This document shows positions 8,418-16,456 of a stretch of DNA of 29,467 nucleotides, piece by piece. How positions within the stretch are numbered: position 1 is the first letter of the stretch; every line of letters begins with the position of its first letter. The notes beneath the pieces were generated by a model. It saw nothing but the letters and a program-made list of their open reading frames with translations, had not been told where the DNA came from and did no database searches. Location of the stretch: contig CAYMTE010000013.1 in assembly GCA_964393325.1 (NCBI GenBank), positions 1 through 29,467 of the forward strand. Direction: 5' to 3'. A program made the position numbers and the translations under genes. The stretch comes from JBAZWV01 sp964393325. Its GTDB lineage: Bacteria > Patescibacteriota > Patescibacteriia > 2-12-FULL-60-25.

Positions 8418-8451
8418 GGGATATGCCAAAGGACGGTATCCCGTCTTCGGG
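8418..8451 (-). promoter_or_regulatory. Competing hairpins in the ftsH leader
   Basis: Immediately upstream of the ftsH ATG, GGGATA (8418-8423) can pair with TATCCC (8437-8442). The same CCC bases can instead form CCCG/CGGG (8440-8443 with 8448-8451, 4-base loop). The two structures exclude each other, and one lies against the start codon. No Shine-Dalgarno sequence is seen. A regulatory role, for example thermosensing, is only a possibility. Confidence 0.35.
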
Positions 8452-8470
8452 CATTTGTCGAGATCGCTGA

Positions 8471-8501
8471 ATAAAGACACAAGCTCCCGAAGGAGCTTGT
8501 G
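8471..8501 (-). terminator. Terminator after ribosomal protein S1
   Basis: Ten-bp perfect stem CACAAGCTCC/GGAGCTTGTG with a four-base loop, followed on the minus strand by TCTTTAT. The T tract is weak, so read-through into ftsH is plausible. Confidence 0.7.
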
Positions 8502-8507
8502 GAGGCG

Positions 8508-9635
8508 TTATGCCGTTTGCTTTTCTTTTCCGTCTTCCTTCGGTTTCTTGAGGGAGAGACCGAGACGATGATTTTCTGGATCGATCGAGACGATGCGGAA
8601 TTCGAATTCGTCTCCGACGCGCGCGATCTCGTTCACATCCTTCACCGGTTTTGAAGCGAGTTCGCTGATGTGCGCGAGGCCGTGGATCTCCGGATCAAGT
8701 TCGACAAAGAGTCCGAATGGATTGATCTTGAGAACGCGACCCTTAACCATCTGATTCATCTTGTATTTTTCACTGACGTTCTTCCACGGGTCAGGCACGA
8801 GCTTCTTCATGGAGAGGAAGATTTTGCTTCCTTCGATGTTGATGACTTCCGCGCGAACGTGGTCGCCTGGCTTCAGAACATCGCGCGGATGATCGATGCG
8901 CTGCCATGCGATTTCCGAAATATGCACGAGGCCTTCCAAGCCGGCATCGAAGCGGACAAATGCGCCGAAATCTGTCACAGCAGTCACGTCGCCTTCCACC
9001 GTGTCGCCAACCTTGTACTTCGCGATCACGCCTTCCTGCTTCGTTTCCCAAACCGCCTTTTCGCTCACGATGAGCTTTTCTTCTTCTTCATTGACGTCGA
9101 TGACTTTTACATCAACCGATTTGCCAACGAGCTCCTTAAGCTTTTCGAGAATCTTCGTCTTTTCGCCGCCCATGACGCGCGGATAATTTTCCGGCGAGAG
9201 TTGGGACACGGGAAGGAATCCCGCGACGCCTTCGACGCGGACGATGAGACCGCCCTTGTTGGCATCGAGAACCTTTACCGGAACGACAACGCCGCTCGTG
9301 AAGAGTTCTTTGATCTTATCCCAAGATTTCTTGTGACCCGCGCCCTTGAGCGAGAGTTCCAATTCACCGAATTCGTTATCGACGGCGACAACAGTCGCTT
9401 CAACGTCATCACCGACGGTGAGATGTGCGGACGGATCAAGTTCCGGACCGCGAACAAGACCGATGGCGACGCCACCGATGTCAACGCGAACTTCGTTGCG
9501 ACCGACGGCGATCACGGTGCCTTTAATAACGTCTCCCTTTTTCGGAAACGCGGTATATGTATCATCTTGGAGCAACTTTCCGATCTCGGAGGTTACTTCG
9601 AGTGTTGCGTCTTTCGACGCGGTTGAGAGTGCCAT
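8508..9635 (-). CDS. rpsA: 30S ribosomal protein S1 (four S1 domains)
   Basis: Binds mRNA at the 30S platform and helps initiation. 375 residues with four tandem S1/OB folds at about 32-98, 117-195, 208-277 and 295-365. Each has the pattern GxVxxVxxxGxxVxxxGxxGLVHxSE in recognisable form; the clearest are GDVTAVTDFGAFVRFDAG and GRVLKINPFGLFVELDPE. The last domains carry HISEIAW and HISELAS. The four-domain form is shorter than the six-domain proteobacterial S1 and matches Gram-positive and CPR types. The tail is Lys/Glu-rich. A leader of roughly 100 nt with a long hairpin precedes it, which would suit autoregulation, but that is inferred. Confidence 0.93.
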   Translation of the reverse strand: MALSTASKDATLEVTSEIGKLLQDDTYTAFPKKGDVIKGTVIAVGRNEVRVDIGGVAIGLVRGPELDPSAHLTVGDDVEATVVAVDNEFGELELSLKGAGHKKSWDKIKELFTSGVVVPVKVLDANKGGLIVRVEGVAGFLPVSQLSPENYPRVMGGEKTKILEKLKELVGKSVDVKVIDVNEEEEKLIVSEKAVWETKQEGVIAKYKVGDTVEGDVTAVTDFGAFVRFDAGLEGLVHISEIAWQRIDHPRDVLKPGDHVRAEVINIEGSKIFLSMKKLVPDPWKNVSEKYKMNQMVKGRVLKINPFGLFVELDPEIHGLAHISELASKPVKDVNEIARVGDEFEFRIVSIDPENHRLGLSLKKPKEDGKEKQTA

Positions 9636-9676
9636 GTGTGAGAAATGCTTAGCCGCCCCACGTCATCCGTGAGGAA

Positions 9677-9719
9677 GCCCCCGCTCGCCGAGATTTAGAG
9701 AAAATGGCGATTTCGGGGC
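9677..9719 (-). promoter_or_regulatory. Long hairpin in the S1 mRNA leader
   Basis: On the minus strand a stepped stem forms from GCCCC/GGGGC at the base, then CGCC/GGCG, then ATTT/AAAT closing a TCTCT loop. It lies between the predicted promoter and the start codon. S1 is autoregulated in other bacteria through leader structure, so this is a candidate operator; no sequence match to a known leader is claimed. Confidence 0.5.
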
Positions 9720-9740
9720 CTTATTAGAAGGTGGGCAGAT

Positions 9741-9767
9741 CTTATAGGAAAACGCGTTCTTTGGCAA
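9741..9767 (-). promoter_or_regulatory. rpsA: Promoter of ribosomal protein S1
   Basis: TTGCCA at 9767-9762 and TATAAG at 9746-9741 on the minus strand, spacer 15 bp (short). The -35 overlaps that of the divergent promoter, in the sequence TTGGCAA. Confidence 0.6.
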
Positions 9768-9788
9768 GCCTTGCTCGGGTTGTATACT
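9761..9788 (+). promoter_or_regulatory. Promoter of the 9795 gene, leaderless
   Basis: TTGGCA at 9761-9766, a 16-bp spacer and TATACT at 9783-9788. The ATG at 9795 is seven bases beyond the -10, which is where transcription should start, and there is no Shine-Dalgarno sequence. The -35 shares its bases with the opposing S1 promoter. Confidence 0.7.
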
Positions 9789-9794
9789 TTTTCC

Positions 9795-10475
9795 ATGAAC
9801 GATTTCTTTTTGGATCTCAAAGACAAGCCTCGTGTCGTCGATTTTTTAGTCGACGCGTCCGCGTTTGCGGATGCCGATGCGCGGCAAGCGGCGGAGGTGT
9901 GGGTGAAGGCGCATCAAGAGGGGGAGCATGTGGGAACCGATAAACTGGCGGAAGCGGCGCGGACGCTTGCGCTCGCAACGTGGCCGGCGCGGTACGCAGT
10001 TTGGATGTTGTGTGAAAAAGAGGACCCCGAAGAGGAGTGGCGACGCGTGACATCAGCGGTACGACCTTCGACGGCGCATCTATTGAAGCGAGTACGCACG
10101 TCAAATAAGACAAAAACGCTTTCGGCAACGCTTGCAGATCCAGATGCGAGTACGGCGCTTCGTGATGAAGAGCAGGCAGAAATCAACGAGGTTCGAACAC
10201 AGATTCGTCACGACCTCTGGAAAGAGAAGGCGTCGACGTTGGATGTTCTCGTGCAGGCGGGCACAAAGGAGCTCGCGGGATATCGGAAGCGTTTTGAGCG
10301 GCTCCGTGAACTCGCGCTCGCATTGCCTTCCTCGTTACAAGAGGAGGTGTTTTCAAAAATTGCACGCTACGAAGACCGTATCTTGTTTGCCGGAGATATC
10401 CTCCCTCTGGAGATTCTCGATCAAGAGATCGCCTATTACAACGAGCAAAAAGAAATTAGCCCACTTGAGGAATAA
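9795..10475 (+). CDS. Hypothetical protein (226 aa), helical
   Basis: No family recognised. The protein starts MNDFFLDLKDKPRVVDFLVD and is rich in Ala, Glu, Lys and Arg, with long amphipathic helices. The segments EAARTLALATWPARYAVWML and a charged middle around DEEQAEINEVRTQIRHDLWK suggest an all-alpha or coiled-coil protein. There is no signal peptide or membrane segment. It is transcribed alone: its promoter starts the RNA at the ATG, and a strong terminator follows four bases after the stop. Sharing a control region with S1 hints at, but does not show, a link to translation. The frame is open up to a TTG at 9771, but the -10 element lies inside that extension. Confidence 0.75.
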   Translation: MNDFFLDLKDKPRVVDFLVDASAFADADARQAAEVWVKAHQEGEHVGTDKLAEAARTLALATWPARYAVWMLCEKEDPEEEWRRVTSAVRPSTAHLLKRVRTSNKTKTLSATLADPDASTALRDEEQAEINEVRTQIRHDLWKEKASTLDVLVQAGTKELAGYRKRFERLRELALALPSSLQEEVFSKIARYEDRILFAGDILPLEILDQEIAYYNEQKEISPLEE

Positions 10476-10478
10476 CAC

Positions 10479-10506
10479 AACACCCCTCGCGCGAGGGGTG
10501 TTTTTT
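10479..10506 (+). terminator. Strong terminator of the 9795 gene
   Basis: Twelve-bp perfect inverted repeat AACACCCCTCGC/GCGAGGGGTGTT with almost no loop, running into TTTTTT at 10501-10506. The convergent gene ends 19 bp beyond. Confidence 0.92.
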
Positions 10507-10524
10507 GTGCAATGGCGCGTTTTG

Positions 10525-12678
10525 TTATCGCGTCACGTTGTAGGTTTTTGAGGTCGACCAGGTGATGTTGCTTTGGCTGTCGATCGCGCGCGCGTTCACG
10601 TACACGGCCGTTCCGTTTGCGTAGTCGGTCGGTCGAATCACGAAGCTGCAGTCGCGGTTTCCGACGACGTTGCCAAACGAGCAGGTGTTTTTGAGTTGAC
10701 CGTTCACCCAGATTTCGGTGCGGTTCAACCCGTCCGTATCCCACGCGCCGACAAAGAATGTCGCCGTTTGCTCACCGGTGAGCGACGTGACATCCGGCGA
10801 AGACCATACCCATGTTGCGGATTGGTTTGAGGAAGACGTCGACGCGGTCGAGCTCGTAATGCGGTAGGTGCGCGAGGTGCTCCATGAGGCGTTGCCATAG
10901 ACATCCGTTGCTTTGGCAGACACTGTGACATCCGATCCGATGGAGAAGGACGAGCCGTTTACCGTGATGCTGCACTCGCGATTCCCGTACGCGGTTCCGA
11001 AGTTGCAGGTGTTCCAGAGCGAACCGTTCACGTACATCTCGATCTTGGAGAGACCGTCCGCATCCCACGCGCCGACCATGAATCGCGCGGAGTCGTTCGA
11101 GGCGATGGAGGTCGTATCCGGCACAGACCATGCCCATGTCGCTGGGCTGTTGCTTGTCGAATTCGTCGAGCCGGATGCATCCGTCACGGTGAGATACGAG
11201 AGCGTCGTCCAAACCGTTTGGCCATTTGCGGACGTTGCTTTTGCGTTCACGGTCACCTGCGTACCGACGCCGTAGTCGCCGCCCCAGATGGGGTAGGCGC
11301 AGGCTTGGTTGCCGTATGCGGTCGCAAAATCGCATGTGCGACACAGCGTGCCGTTTACGTAGATCTCAACGCGGGAGAGGCCGTTCGCTGCCCATGCGCC
11401 GACGTTGTAGGTCGTGAATTGATCGCGACGGATCGTGGATTGATTCGGATCAAGCCAGGCCCAGGCAGAGATGCCATTTGCTTGCGTTGAACCGGTCGAC
11501 GGGATGGTGACGCCCGCTTCCGTTACGGAAGAAAGTTTTGCGGTGAGCGGCGAGGTCGGTTGGAAGTATCCAAGCTTTGAAACCGCGCCACCAAGAAGAA
11601 CGGTGCCGTTGTTGTTTGATGCACCCGTCACAAAATAGTCGCGTGCTTCGCCGATGTAGGTGAGGACCCCGTCGATCGAAAGTGCGTACACCTGTTTTGC
11701 ATTCGCGATGATTATCCATCGGGAGCCGTTCCAGATCGTGCGGGTGCCGGGCTCAAACGCGAAGGACGCGCCGGATGACTCTGAAGAGGAGAGAGTGTTC
11801 GTTCCTTGGCCGTTCCATTGTCGAATAGAATTCGGCGCGTAGGAATAGTTGATACCGACGTTACTTGCGACGAGCGCCGTTTCTCCGTTTGAGGCAATCC
11901 ACTGGAGGTTTGTCGTTTGTGGCCAGCTCGACGTAAGGGAAGAAAAGGAATCTCCATCAAGATGATAGGCCTCCCAGGAAGAGCCGGTGAGGGTGACGAG
12001 CCAGCGTGAACCTGCGAGAGGGACGACGAGCAGCTTTGTTCCGGATGACCAGGTCATACCGTTCGTGTAGCTCACGTAATTGCCGAACGCATAGTTTTCC
12101 CAGGTCCAATGATTCGCGTTGATCTGATTGACGTGTGATTGGAGTCCAGATGGGAGTGACATCTGAACGGGAGTGGTCGACGCATTCCAGCGGAAGAGAC
12201 GTCCTTCGGTTGTTGTGAATCGCCAGTCGCCATTTTTTCCCGTAATCACGGAAAGCGTTTCGTTCGTGTGGAAAACGCCACGAATCACCGTCGTGAGATT
12301 TGTGTAGGTATTGGACGAGTAGCGTACCGCGATGAGGTTGTTGCTTTTTGTTGCAACGTTTTGAAGAAACAAGACGTTCTGTCCGTCGCTCACGATGTCA
12401 TCGACGCGCGAGATGCCGGCATTGCGGACATCGAGGGTGATGTTTGTCTGTGTGTAACCGTCAAAGCGATACACTTGGCCACCGTTCCAGAGCTCGAGTC
12501 CGTCCGTATAAAACCAGTTGCCGTTCGCGTAGGCCATCGCCCACACCGGACGGTTGCTGCGTACCGTGAGTTTGCTTGAGAGGTCCGTCCAGGTAAAGGA
12601 CGTGGCCGCGTAGCTTGGCGTCGCCACTGCGCTCATCGTGACGATGAGGGCAAAGGAGAGGAGGAGTTTTCGGAGCAT
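10525..12678 (-). CDS. Secreted protein with propeller-like N-terminus and three C-terminal Ig-like repeats
   Basis: 717 residues. The first 24 form a signal peptide (MLRKLLLSFALIVTMSAVA, cleavage likely after SYA). Residues up to about 400 contain recurring W-and-G strands such as NGDWRFTTTEGRLFRW and NGSRWIII, suggesting a beta-propeller-like or repeat domain. From about 405 come three copies of a 90-100 residue unit, each with WAW or WVW, GAWxxxGLxxxEIxVNG, a Cys pair (for example WNTCNFGTAYGNRECS) and a final strand ending before a Ser/Thr linker. The repeats look like Ig-like Big domains with one conserved disulfide. It is probably displayed or released at the surface. It lies 75 bp after the glycosyltransferase cluster in the same direction. 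No clear Shine-Dalgarno sequence precedes the ATG; a GCGCGT/ACGCGC hairpin sits in the leader. Confidence 0.85.
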   Translation of the reverse strand: MLRKLLLSFALIVTMSAVATPSYAATSFTWTDLSSKLTVRSNRPVWAMAYANGNWFYTDGLELWNGGQVYRFDGYTQTNITLDVRNAGISRVDDIVSDGQNVLFLQNVATKSNNLIAVRYSSNTYTNLTTVIRGVFHTNETLSVITGKNGDWRFTTTEGRLFRWNASTTPVQMSLPSGLQSHVNQINANHWTWENYAFGNYVSYTNGMTWSSGTKLLVVPLAGSRWLVTLTGSSWEAYHLDGDSFSSLTSSWPQTTNLQWIASNGETALVASNVGINYSYAPNSIRQWNGQGTNTLSSSESSGASFAFEPGTRTIWNGSRWIIIANAKQVYALSIDGVLTYIGEARDYFVTGASNNNGTVLLGGAVSKLGYFQPTSPLTAKLSSVTEAGVTIPSTGSTQANGISAWAWLDPNQSTIRRDQFTTYNVGAWAANGLSRVEIYVNGTLCRTCDFATAYGNQACAYPIWGGDYGVGTQVTVNAKATSANGQTVWTTLSYLTVTDASGSTNSTSNSPATWAWSVPDTTSIASNDSARFMVGAWDADGLSKIEMYVNGSLWNTCNFGTAYGNRECSITVNGSSFSIGSDVTVSAKATDVYGNASWSTSRTYRITSSTASTSSSNQSATWVWSSPDVTSLTGEQTATFFVGAWDTDGLNRTEIWVNGQLKNTCSFGNVVGNRDCSFVIRPTDYANGTAVYVNARAIDSQSNITWSTSKTYNVTR

Positions 12679-12752
12679 AGAAGGAGTAGGTTGTCGGAGC
12701 GCGTATTCACGCGCTGGTTATGCGAATTTCGTACCAAAAAGCGGTCAAAAAG

Positions 12753-13847
12753 TCAAGAAATAGCGCAGGAAAGAATGTCTCGGAGAATATGGGAGGCTTC
12801 AGTCCATCCGCTATTCCGACCAACATGAAGGGATCTCTTCGTTGGAGCTTCTTCGTTGCGGTGTGCTCCGGTCGGAACGACGTATTTGATCGCTTCCGCC
12901 CAATGATGCGGTTTTGCGGGATCTGCGAAGATCGTTCCTGGGGGCGCGGTTTCGGGGAGCGCTCCGGCGGTGGACGCAATGCACGGTGTTCCATACGCCG
13001 CTGCTTCGTGAAGGGGAAGTCCGTATCCTTCGTACCACGAGGGATAGAGGAAGGCAGACGCGTGGGAGTAGAGAGTAGCGAGTTCTTCGTCTGTCGGTCG
13101 GATGCGGTCACGGCCGACGATGATGAGATCGAGATCTGCAAATGCAGGATCATGTTTCAATATGTCGTGTGCACGGACCGCGGTTCGCGCGTTTTTCCGC
13201 GGATCATTCCAACCAAGCGCGAGAAGATAGCGCCTGTCTCCCTGTAGGGCTAATTCATGAATTGGCCCTACAGATGAATTCATGGTCGGACCTAGCGGGA
13301 TGACCGTGATGCGATCTCCCGGAATGTCTAACAGTCGCATCGCATCCCGCTTTGTTGTCTCGGACACTGCGAGGAGATGCGTGGCGTTTTGTATGAGCGA
13401 TGTTGCGCCGACGGCACGATGCCAGAGTCGTTGTTTCCGTGAAAACCATCGTGGTTCAATCAAAAAAGAAAGGTCATGTAGCAAAAGAACGTAGGGCGGA
13501 GTTGTGAGGGCGGAGTTGTGAGGGCTGCGCGAGCCGACGAAGCCGAGGTTGGGGAGGAATGCTGCATCGATCTTGCCGACGCGTTTTTTGATTTCATGCT
13601 CGAGGGACGCAAGCCGAAGCAAACAGGAGAGTGACCAAAGTTTGTTTGGAATGTGGAGATGAACGTGTCGAACCGTCGGGCTTGTTGGAAATGTGTCAGG
13701 TTGTGGCATCTCGCGACCCGTTGTCACAAGAACGATTTCGTCGTTTGGAGACGTGGCGATGAGCGCATCGATGATGCCACGCGCGACGCGCGCGACGCCG
13801 CCGCTTGTCGGATCCATGAGTGGACGAGCATCAACGAGGTATCGCAT
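12753..13847 (-). CDS. GT-B glycosyltransferase (family 4-like)
   Basis: 364 residues starting MRYLVDARPLMDPTSGGVAR. The N-terminal domain carries the glycine-rich acceptor-side loop (SGGVARVARGI) and LLLHDLSFL. The C-terminal nucleotide-sugar domain has LLALGWNDPRKN, then LIIVGRD, and the donor-binding segment YPSWYEGYGLPLHEAAAYGTPC with the EX7E pattern (E of WYEGYGLPLHE). It would add a hexose or deoxyhexose to a lipid-linked surface glycan; donor and acceptor cannot be told. The start at 13847 lies 17 bp inside the end of the preceding glycosyltransferase, so translation is coupled. The open frame extends far upstream, but that part is antisense-like noise. A near-perfect 32-bp palindrome and a 14-bp tandem duplication lie inside the gene. 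Confidence 0.9.
   Translation of the reverse strand: MRYLVDARPLMDPTSGGVARVARGIIDALIATSPNDEIVLVTTGREMPQPDTFPTSPTVRHVHLHIPNKLWSLSCLLRLASLEHEIKKRVGKIDAAFLPNLGFVGSRSPHNSALTTPPYVLLLHDLSFLIEPRWFSRKQRLWHRAVGATSLIQNATHLLAVSETTKRDAMRLLDIPGDRITVIPLGPTMNSSVGPIHELALQGDRRYLLALGWNDPRKNARTAVRAHDILKHDPAFADLDLIIVGRDRIRPTDEELATLYSHASAFLYPSWYEGYGLPLHEAAAYGTPCIASTAGALPETAPPGTIFADPAKPHHWAEAIKYVVPTGAHRNEEAPTKRSLHVGRNSGWTEASHILRDILSCAIS
13242..13273. repeat. 32-bp near-perfect palindrome inside a glycosyltransferase gene
   Basis: Arms CTGTAGGGC/GCCCTACAG flank AATTCA/TGAATT. All 16 base pairs match except 13251/13264. The centre is at 13257/13258. It encodes part of a loop (VGPIHELALQG) between the two domains. 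A ten-base palindrome ATGAATTCAT follows at 13274-13283. Confidence 0.85.
13494..13521. repeat. 14-bp tandem duplication
   Basis: GGGCGGAGTTGTGA occurs twice in direct succession, at 13494-13507 and 13508-13521, followed by a further GGGC. It encodes SPHNSALTTPPY just before the HDLSFL motif. The unit is not a multiple of three, yet the frame is intact on both sides, so any expansion was either old or compensated. Confidence 0.8.
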
Positions 13848-14937
13848 GGAGAAATGCGTTGAATTCCTGTGCAAATCGCTCCGTGGAAAATCGTTCTGCG
13901 TGCGTGCGAATCGTGTGCGGATTGAAGCGCGAGGCATCAAAACGAATGACAAGATCTCCCAGCTCTTCCCAGGACTGCGTTTCCATATGCAATCCCGTGA
14001 TCTGCGGAAGGACGGTTTCGGCGCCACCGCCTTTGCCGTAGGTAATCACAGGTCGTCCTGCGGCCATCGCTTCGACGGCTGCAATGCCGAAGTCTTCCAG
14101 TTGCGGCGCGATAAATCCGATCGCGTCTTGGTACAGCGCGAGCTTTTGTGTATCCGTAATGTGCCCGAGAAATTCCGTTTTTGACCCGGCGATGGCACGA
14201 AGTTTTTGTTCTTCCGGTCCGGTTCCGAATAACTTGAGAGGGAGATTGAGCTTTGCAAACGCTTTAACGGCAATATCAAATCGTTTATAGCCAACGAGTC
14301 GTCCTCCGGTCAGCCAAAATCGTCCCTCTGTCGTGGACACGGGAATATGTGACACATCAACGGGCGGATGGATCACGGTGGCGTCTCGATGGTAGTACCG
14401 CTTGATACGTTCCCGGCTTGTCTGGGAATTCGTGATCATGAAATCCGGTCGTTCTGCCGCCAGACGATCCCATTGTCGGAGGGAGTGAAGAAGCGGAGGG
14501 AGCAACGAGGTAAGGATTTTTGGTTGGGGGAGATCGTTCAAATATCCAAGGCGGTCCTGCCACAGAAAGCGAGACGGGGTGTGGCAGTAACATACGTGCG
14601 TGCTTCCCGGGGGAACGATGATGCCTTTTGCAAATGAACTGGAGGACGAAATAACGAGATCGTATCCCGAGAGATCGAGGTGCTCGATCGCGAGCGGCAT
14701 GAGCGGGAGATACCACTGATAGGCGGACTGTGCGAACGGGAATCGATGCAGGAAAGACGTTCGGATCGTTCGCTCGCGAAAACGCGCGTGGCTTTTCGCG
14801 GGATCATAAATCAACACAAACGTCGGCGCTGTCGGCAGCATCTCTTGCAATGCGCTGAGTACACGTTCGGCCCCGCCGTCTTGAACGAGGTAATCGTGGA
14901 CAAGCGCGACGCGTTTCCAGGGAAATCGTTCCTCCAT
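13831..14937 (-). CDS. GT-B glycosyltransferase (family 4, WbaZ-like)
   Basis: 368 residues. The N-terminus has VALVHDYLVQDGGAERVLSAL, the typical GT4 start with the GGAER loop. THVCYCHTPSRFLWQDR marks the family also seen in WbaZ-like mannosyltransferases. The C-terminal domain has GRLVGYKRFDIAVKAF, LKLFGTGPEE and the EX7E motif in APQLEDFGIAAVEAMAAGRPV. It probably extends the glycan started by the upstream glycosylphosphotransferase. It lies 60 bp after that gene and overlaps the next by 17 bp. Confidence 0.92.
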   Translation of the reverse strand: MEERFPWKRVALVHDYLVQDGGAERVLSALQEMLPTAPTFVLIYDPAKSHARFRERTIRTSFLHRFPFAQSAYQWYLPLMPLAIEHLDLSGYDLVISSSSSFAKGIIVPPGSTHVCYCHTPSRFLWQDRLGYLNDLPQPKILTSLLPPLLHSLRQWDRLAAERPDFMITNSQTSRERIKRYYHRDATVIHPPVDVSHIPVSTTEGRFWLTGGRLVGYKRFDIAVKAFAKLNLPLKLFGTGPEEQKLRAIAGSKTEFLGHITDTQKLALYQDAIGFIAPQLEDFGIAAVEAMAAGRPVITYGKGGGAETVLPQITGLHMETQSWEELGDLVIRFDASRFNPHTIRTHAERFSTERFAQEFNAFLHAIPR

Positions 14938-14997
14938 GACGGCGATATCTTACGCAGCGGGGATGTGCGTGTCTCGTGATCCGTCAAGGGTTTTTGT

Positions 14998-16431
14998 TCA
15001 GTACGCGCCTTTTCGGTAGAGGACAACGAATGGCGTTTTGAGCGCGATGTAGAGATCGAGGAGGAGAGACCAGTTTTCGATGTACCACGTGTCGAGGCGA
15101 ACCTCGTCTTCGAATTCCAGATCGCTGCGACCGGAAATTTGCGCGAGTCCCGTGATGCCCGGACGAATACCGAGTACGCGACGGTGATGCGGAAGATATT
15201 GTTCAACTTCGCGCGGTTGATGCGGTCGAGGACCGACAATCGACATGTCACCGATCAAGACATTCCAGAATTGGGGCAGCTCATCAATGGACCATCGGCG
15301 GATGAATCGCCCGATGCGCGTGATGCGTGGATCGTCGGCAATTTTATACACCGGACCCTTTTTAATGCTCTGCGATTTGATGAGCTCTTGTTCGAGTTTG
15401 AGATTCTGTTTCGTCTGCGAACCAAATTGAGGGCCGATCGAAAATTTTCGATACATGGATCGGAGCTTGAAGAGTTTGAACGGTTCGCCGCCTTCACCGA
15501 TGCGGATATTTTGAAAGATGAAGGGAAACCCGTCTTCGATGATGATCAGGAGGATCGAGAGGAGGGTGATCGGACTTGTAAGTACCAGAAAGAAAAACGA
15601 AAAGACGATATCAAAGAGACGCTTTGCGATGCGTCCCCATCCATCGAGTGGTGTGCGTTTGACTTCCACGATCGGCGTGCCGGTTTCGGTCGACATGACG
15701 ATATTGGAAAACGTCGCCGCGAACAGGTCGGCGAGATACGTGAATGTAATGTGGTGCTGTTCCGTGTACGCAATGAGCTCAAGCGCCTGCTCCTTGGGGA
15801 GATCCGGTTCGGCGAGCAAGATGACATCGATATGGGTTGTCTTGCGAAGCTTGTCGAGCGCAGTGCGCGTGGCGGGACTCCAGTCTGCAAACTGCTTGAT
15901 AACGGTGTGGCCAAGGATGGGTTTCTCCGTATATTCCCGCCAGATGCCCATGGCGGCTTTCGAGGATCCGATGATCACGACGTGTCGATGTCCAATTTTT
16001 GCGTTCAGGAGCGCGTGGCGCATGGCGCGCAAGAAGAGTCGTTCAATAAACACGAACATGAAGGAGAACCCCCACACGGCGAGCACGATGAATCGAGACG
16101 TGGTGAAGTCCCGACGAAAGAACACGGTTGCGATGAGCACGGCAATGCCTGCGGTGCAGGCAAGAAGCAGACGCCCGGTTTCATCCCATGCTTTGCGTGG
16201 TCGTGAGCTGTAGAGGCCGGCGACGGCGAACAGGAAAATCCATACGCCGACAAAAATGATGACGGTGCGTGTGTAGGCGCCGAATGGCACGTCTTGCAAC
16301 AGAGGTCGAACTTCGGTGACGAACCGAGAAAAGCGAAGTGCGTATGCAGAAAACCCTGCACAGAACAGTGCAAGGACATCAAACGGCACGAGGAGCGCCG
16401 TGAAGACGAGATCGATTCGTCGAATGCGCAT
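14998..16431 (-). CDS. Polyprenyl-phosphate glycosylphosphotransferase (WbaP/CpsE type)
   Basis: Transfers a sugar-1-phosphate from a nucleotide sugar to undecaprenyl phosphate, committing a surface polysaccharide. 477 residues: four N-terminal transmembrane segments (to about 125), a CoA-binding-like regulatory domain beginning HRHVVIIGSSKAAMG, a further hydrophobic hairpin (IVFSFFFLVLTSPITLLSILLIII) and the catalytic domain. The latter has KLFKLRSM, DPRITRIGRFIRRWSIDELPQ (the DE catalytic pair) and DMSIVGPRP, then GITGLAQISGR. All signature residues are present. It is first in a three-gene minus-strand operon. Its promoter overlaps the end of the RNase P RNA terminator. Confidence 0.95.
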   Translation of the reverse strand: MRIRRIDLVFTALLVPFDVLALFCAGFSAYALRFSRFVTEVRPLLQDVPFGAYTRTVIIFVGVWIFLFAVAGLYSSRPRKAWDETGRLLLACTAGIAVLIATVFFRRDFTTSRFIVLAVWGFSFMFVFIERLFLRAMRHALLNAKIGHRHVVIIGSSKAAMGIWREYTEKPILGHTVIKQFADWSPATRTALDKLRKTTHIDVILLAEPDLPKEQALELIAYTEQHHITFTYLADLFAATFSNIVMSTETGTPIVEVKRTPLDGWGRIAKRLFDIVFSFFFLVLTSPITLLSILLIIIEDGFPFIFQNIRIGEGGEPFKLFKLRSMYRKFSIGPQFGSQTKQNLKLEQELIKSQSIKKGPVYKIADDPRITRIGRFIRRWSIDELPQFWNVLIGDMSIVGPRPHQPREVEQYLPHHRRVLGIRPGITGLAQISGRSDLEFEDEVRLDTWYIENWSLLLDLYIALKTPFVVLYRKGAY

Positions 16432-16443
16432 GATGTTGTTCGT

Positions 16444-16452
16444 AGTATAGCA
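16444..16452 (-). promoter_or_regulatory. Extended -10 promoter for the polysaccharide operon
   Basis: TGCTATACT on the minus strand (hexamer 16449-16444) lies 12 bases before the ATG, leaving a leader of about six bases and no Shine-Dalgarno sequence. No -35 consensus is seen; the spacer falls in the RNase P RNA terminator. Confidence 0.55.
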
Positions 16453-16456
16453 TTTT

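Noticed and set aside
8670..9626. A 318-residue plus-strand frame opposite ribosomal protein S1
   Set aside because: Antisense shadow of a clear S1 gene; no ribosome binding site or family features.
15139..16206. A 355-residue plus-strand frame opposite the glycosylphosphotransferase
   Set aside because: Antisense shadow, highly charged and without domains; the minus-strand protein has full family motifs.
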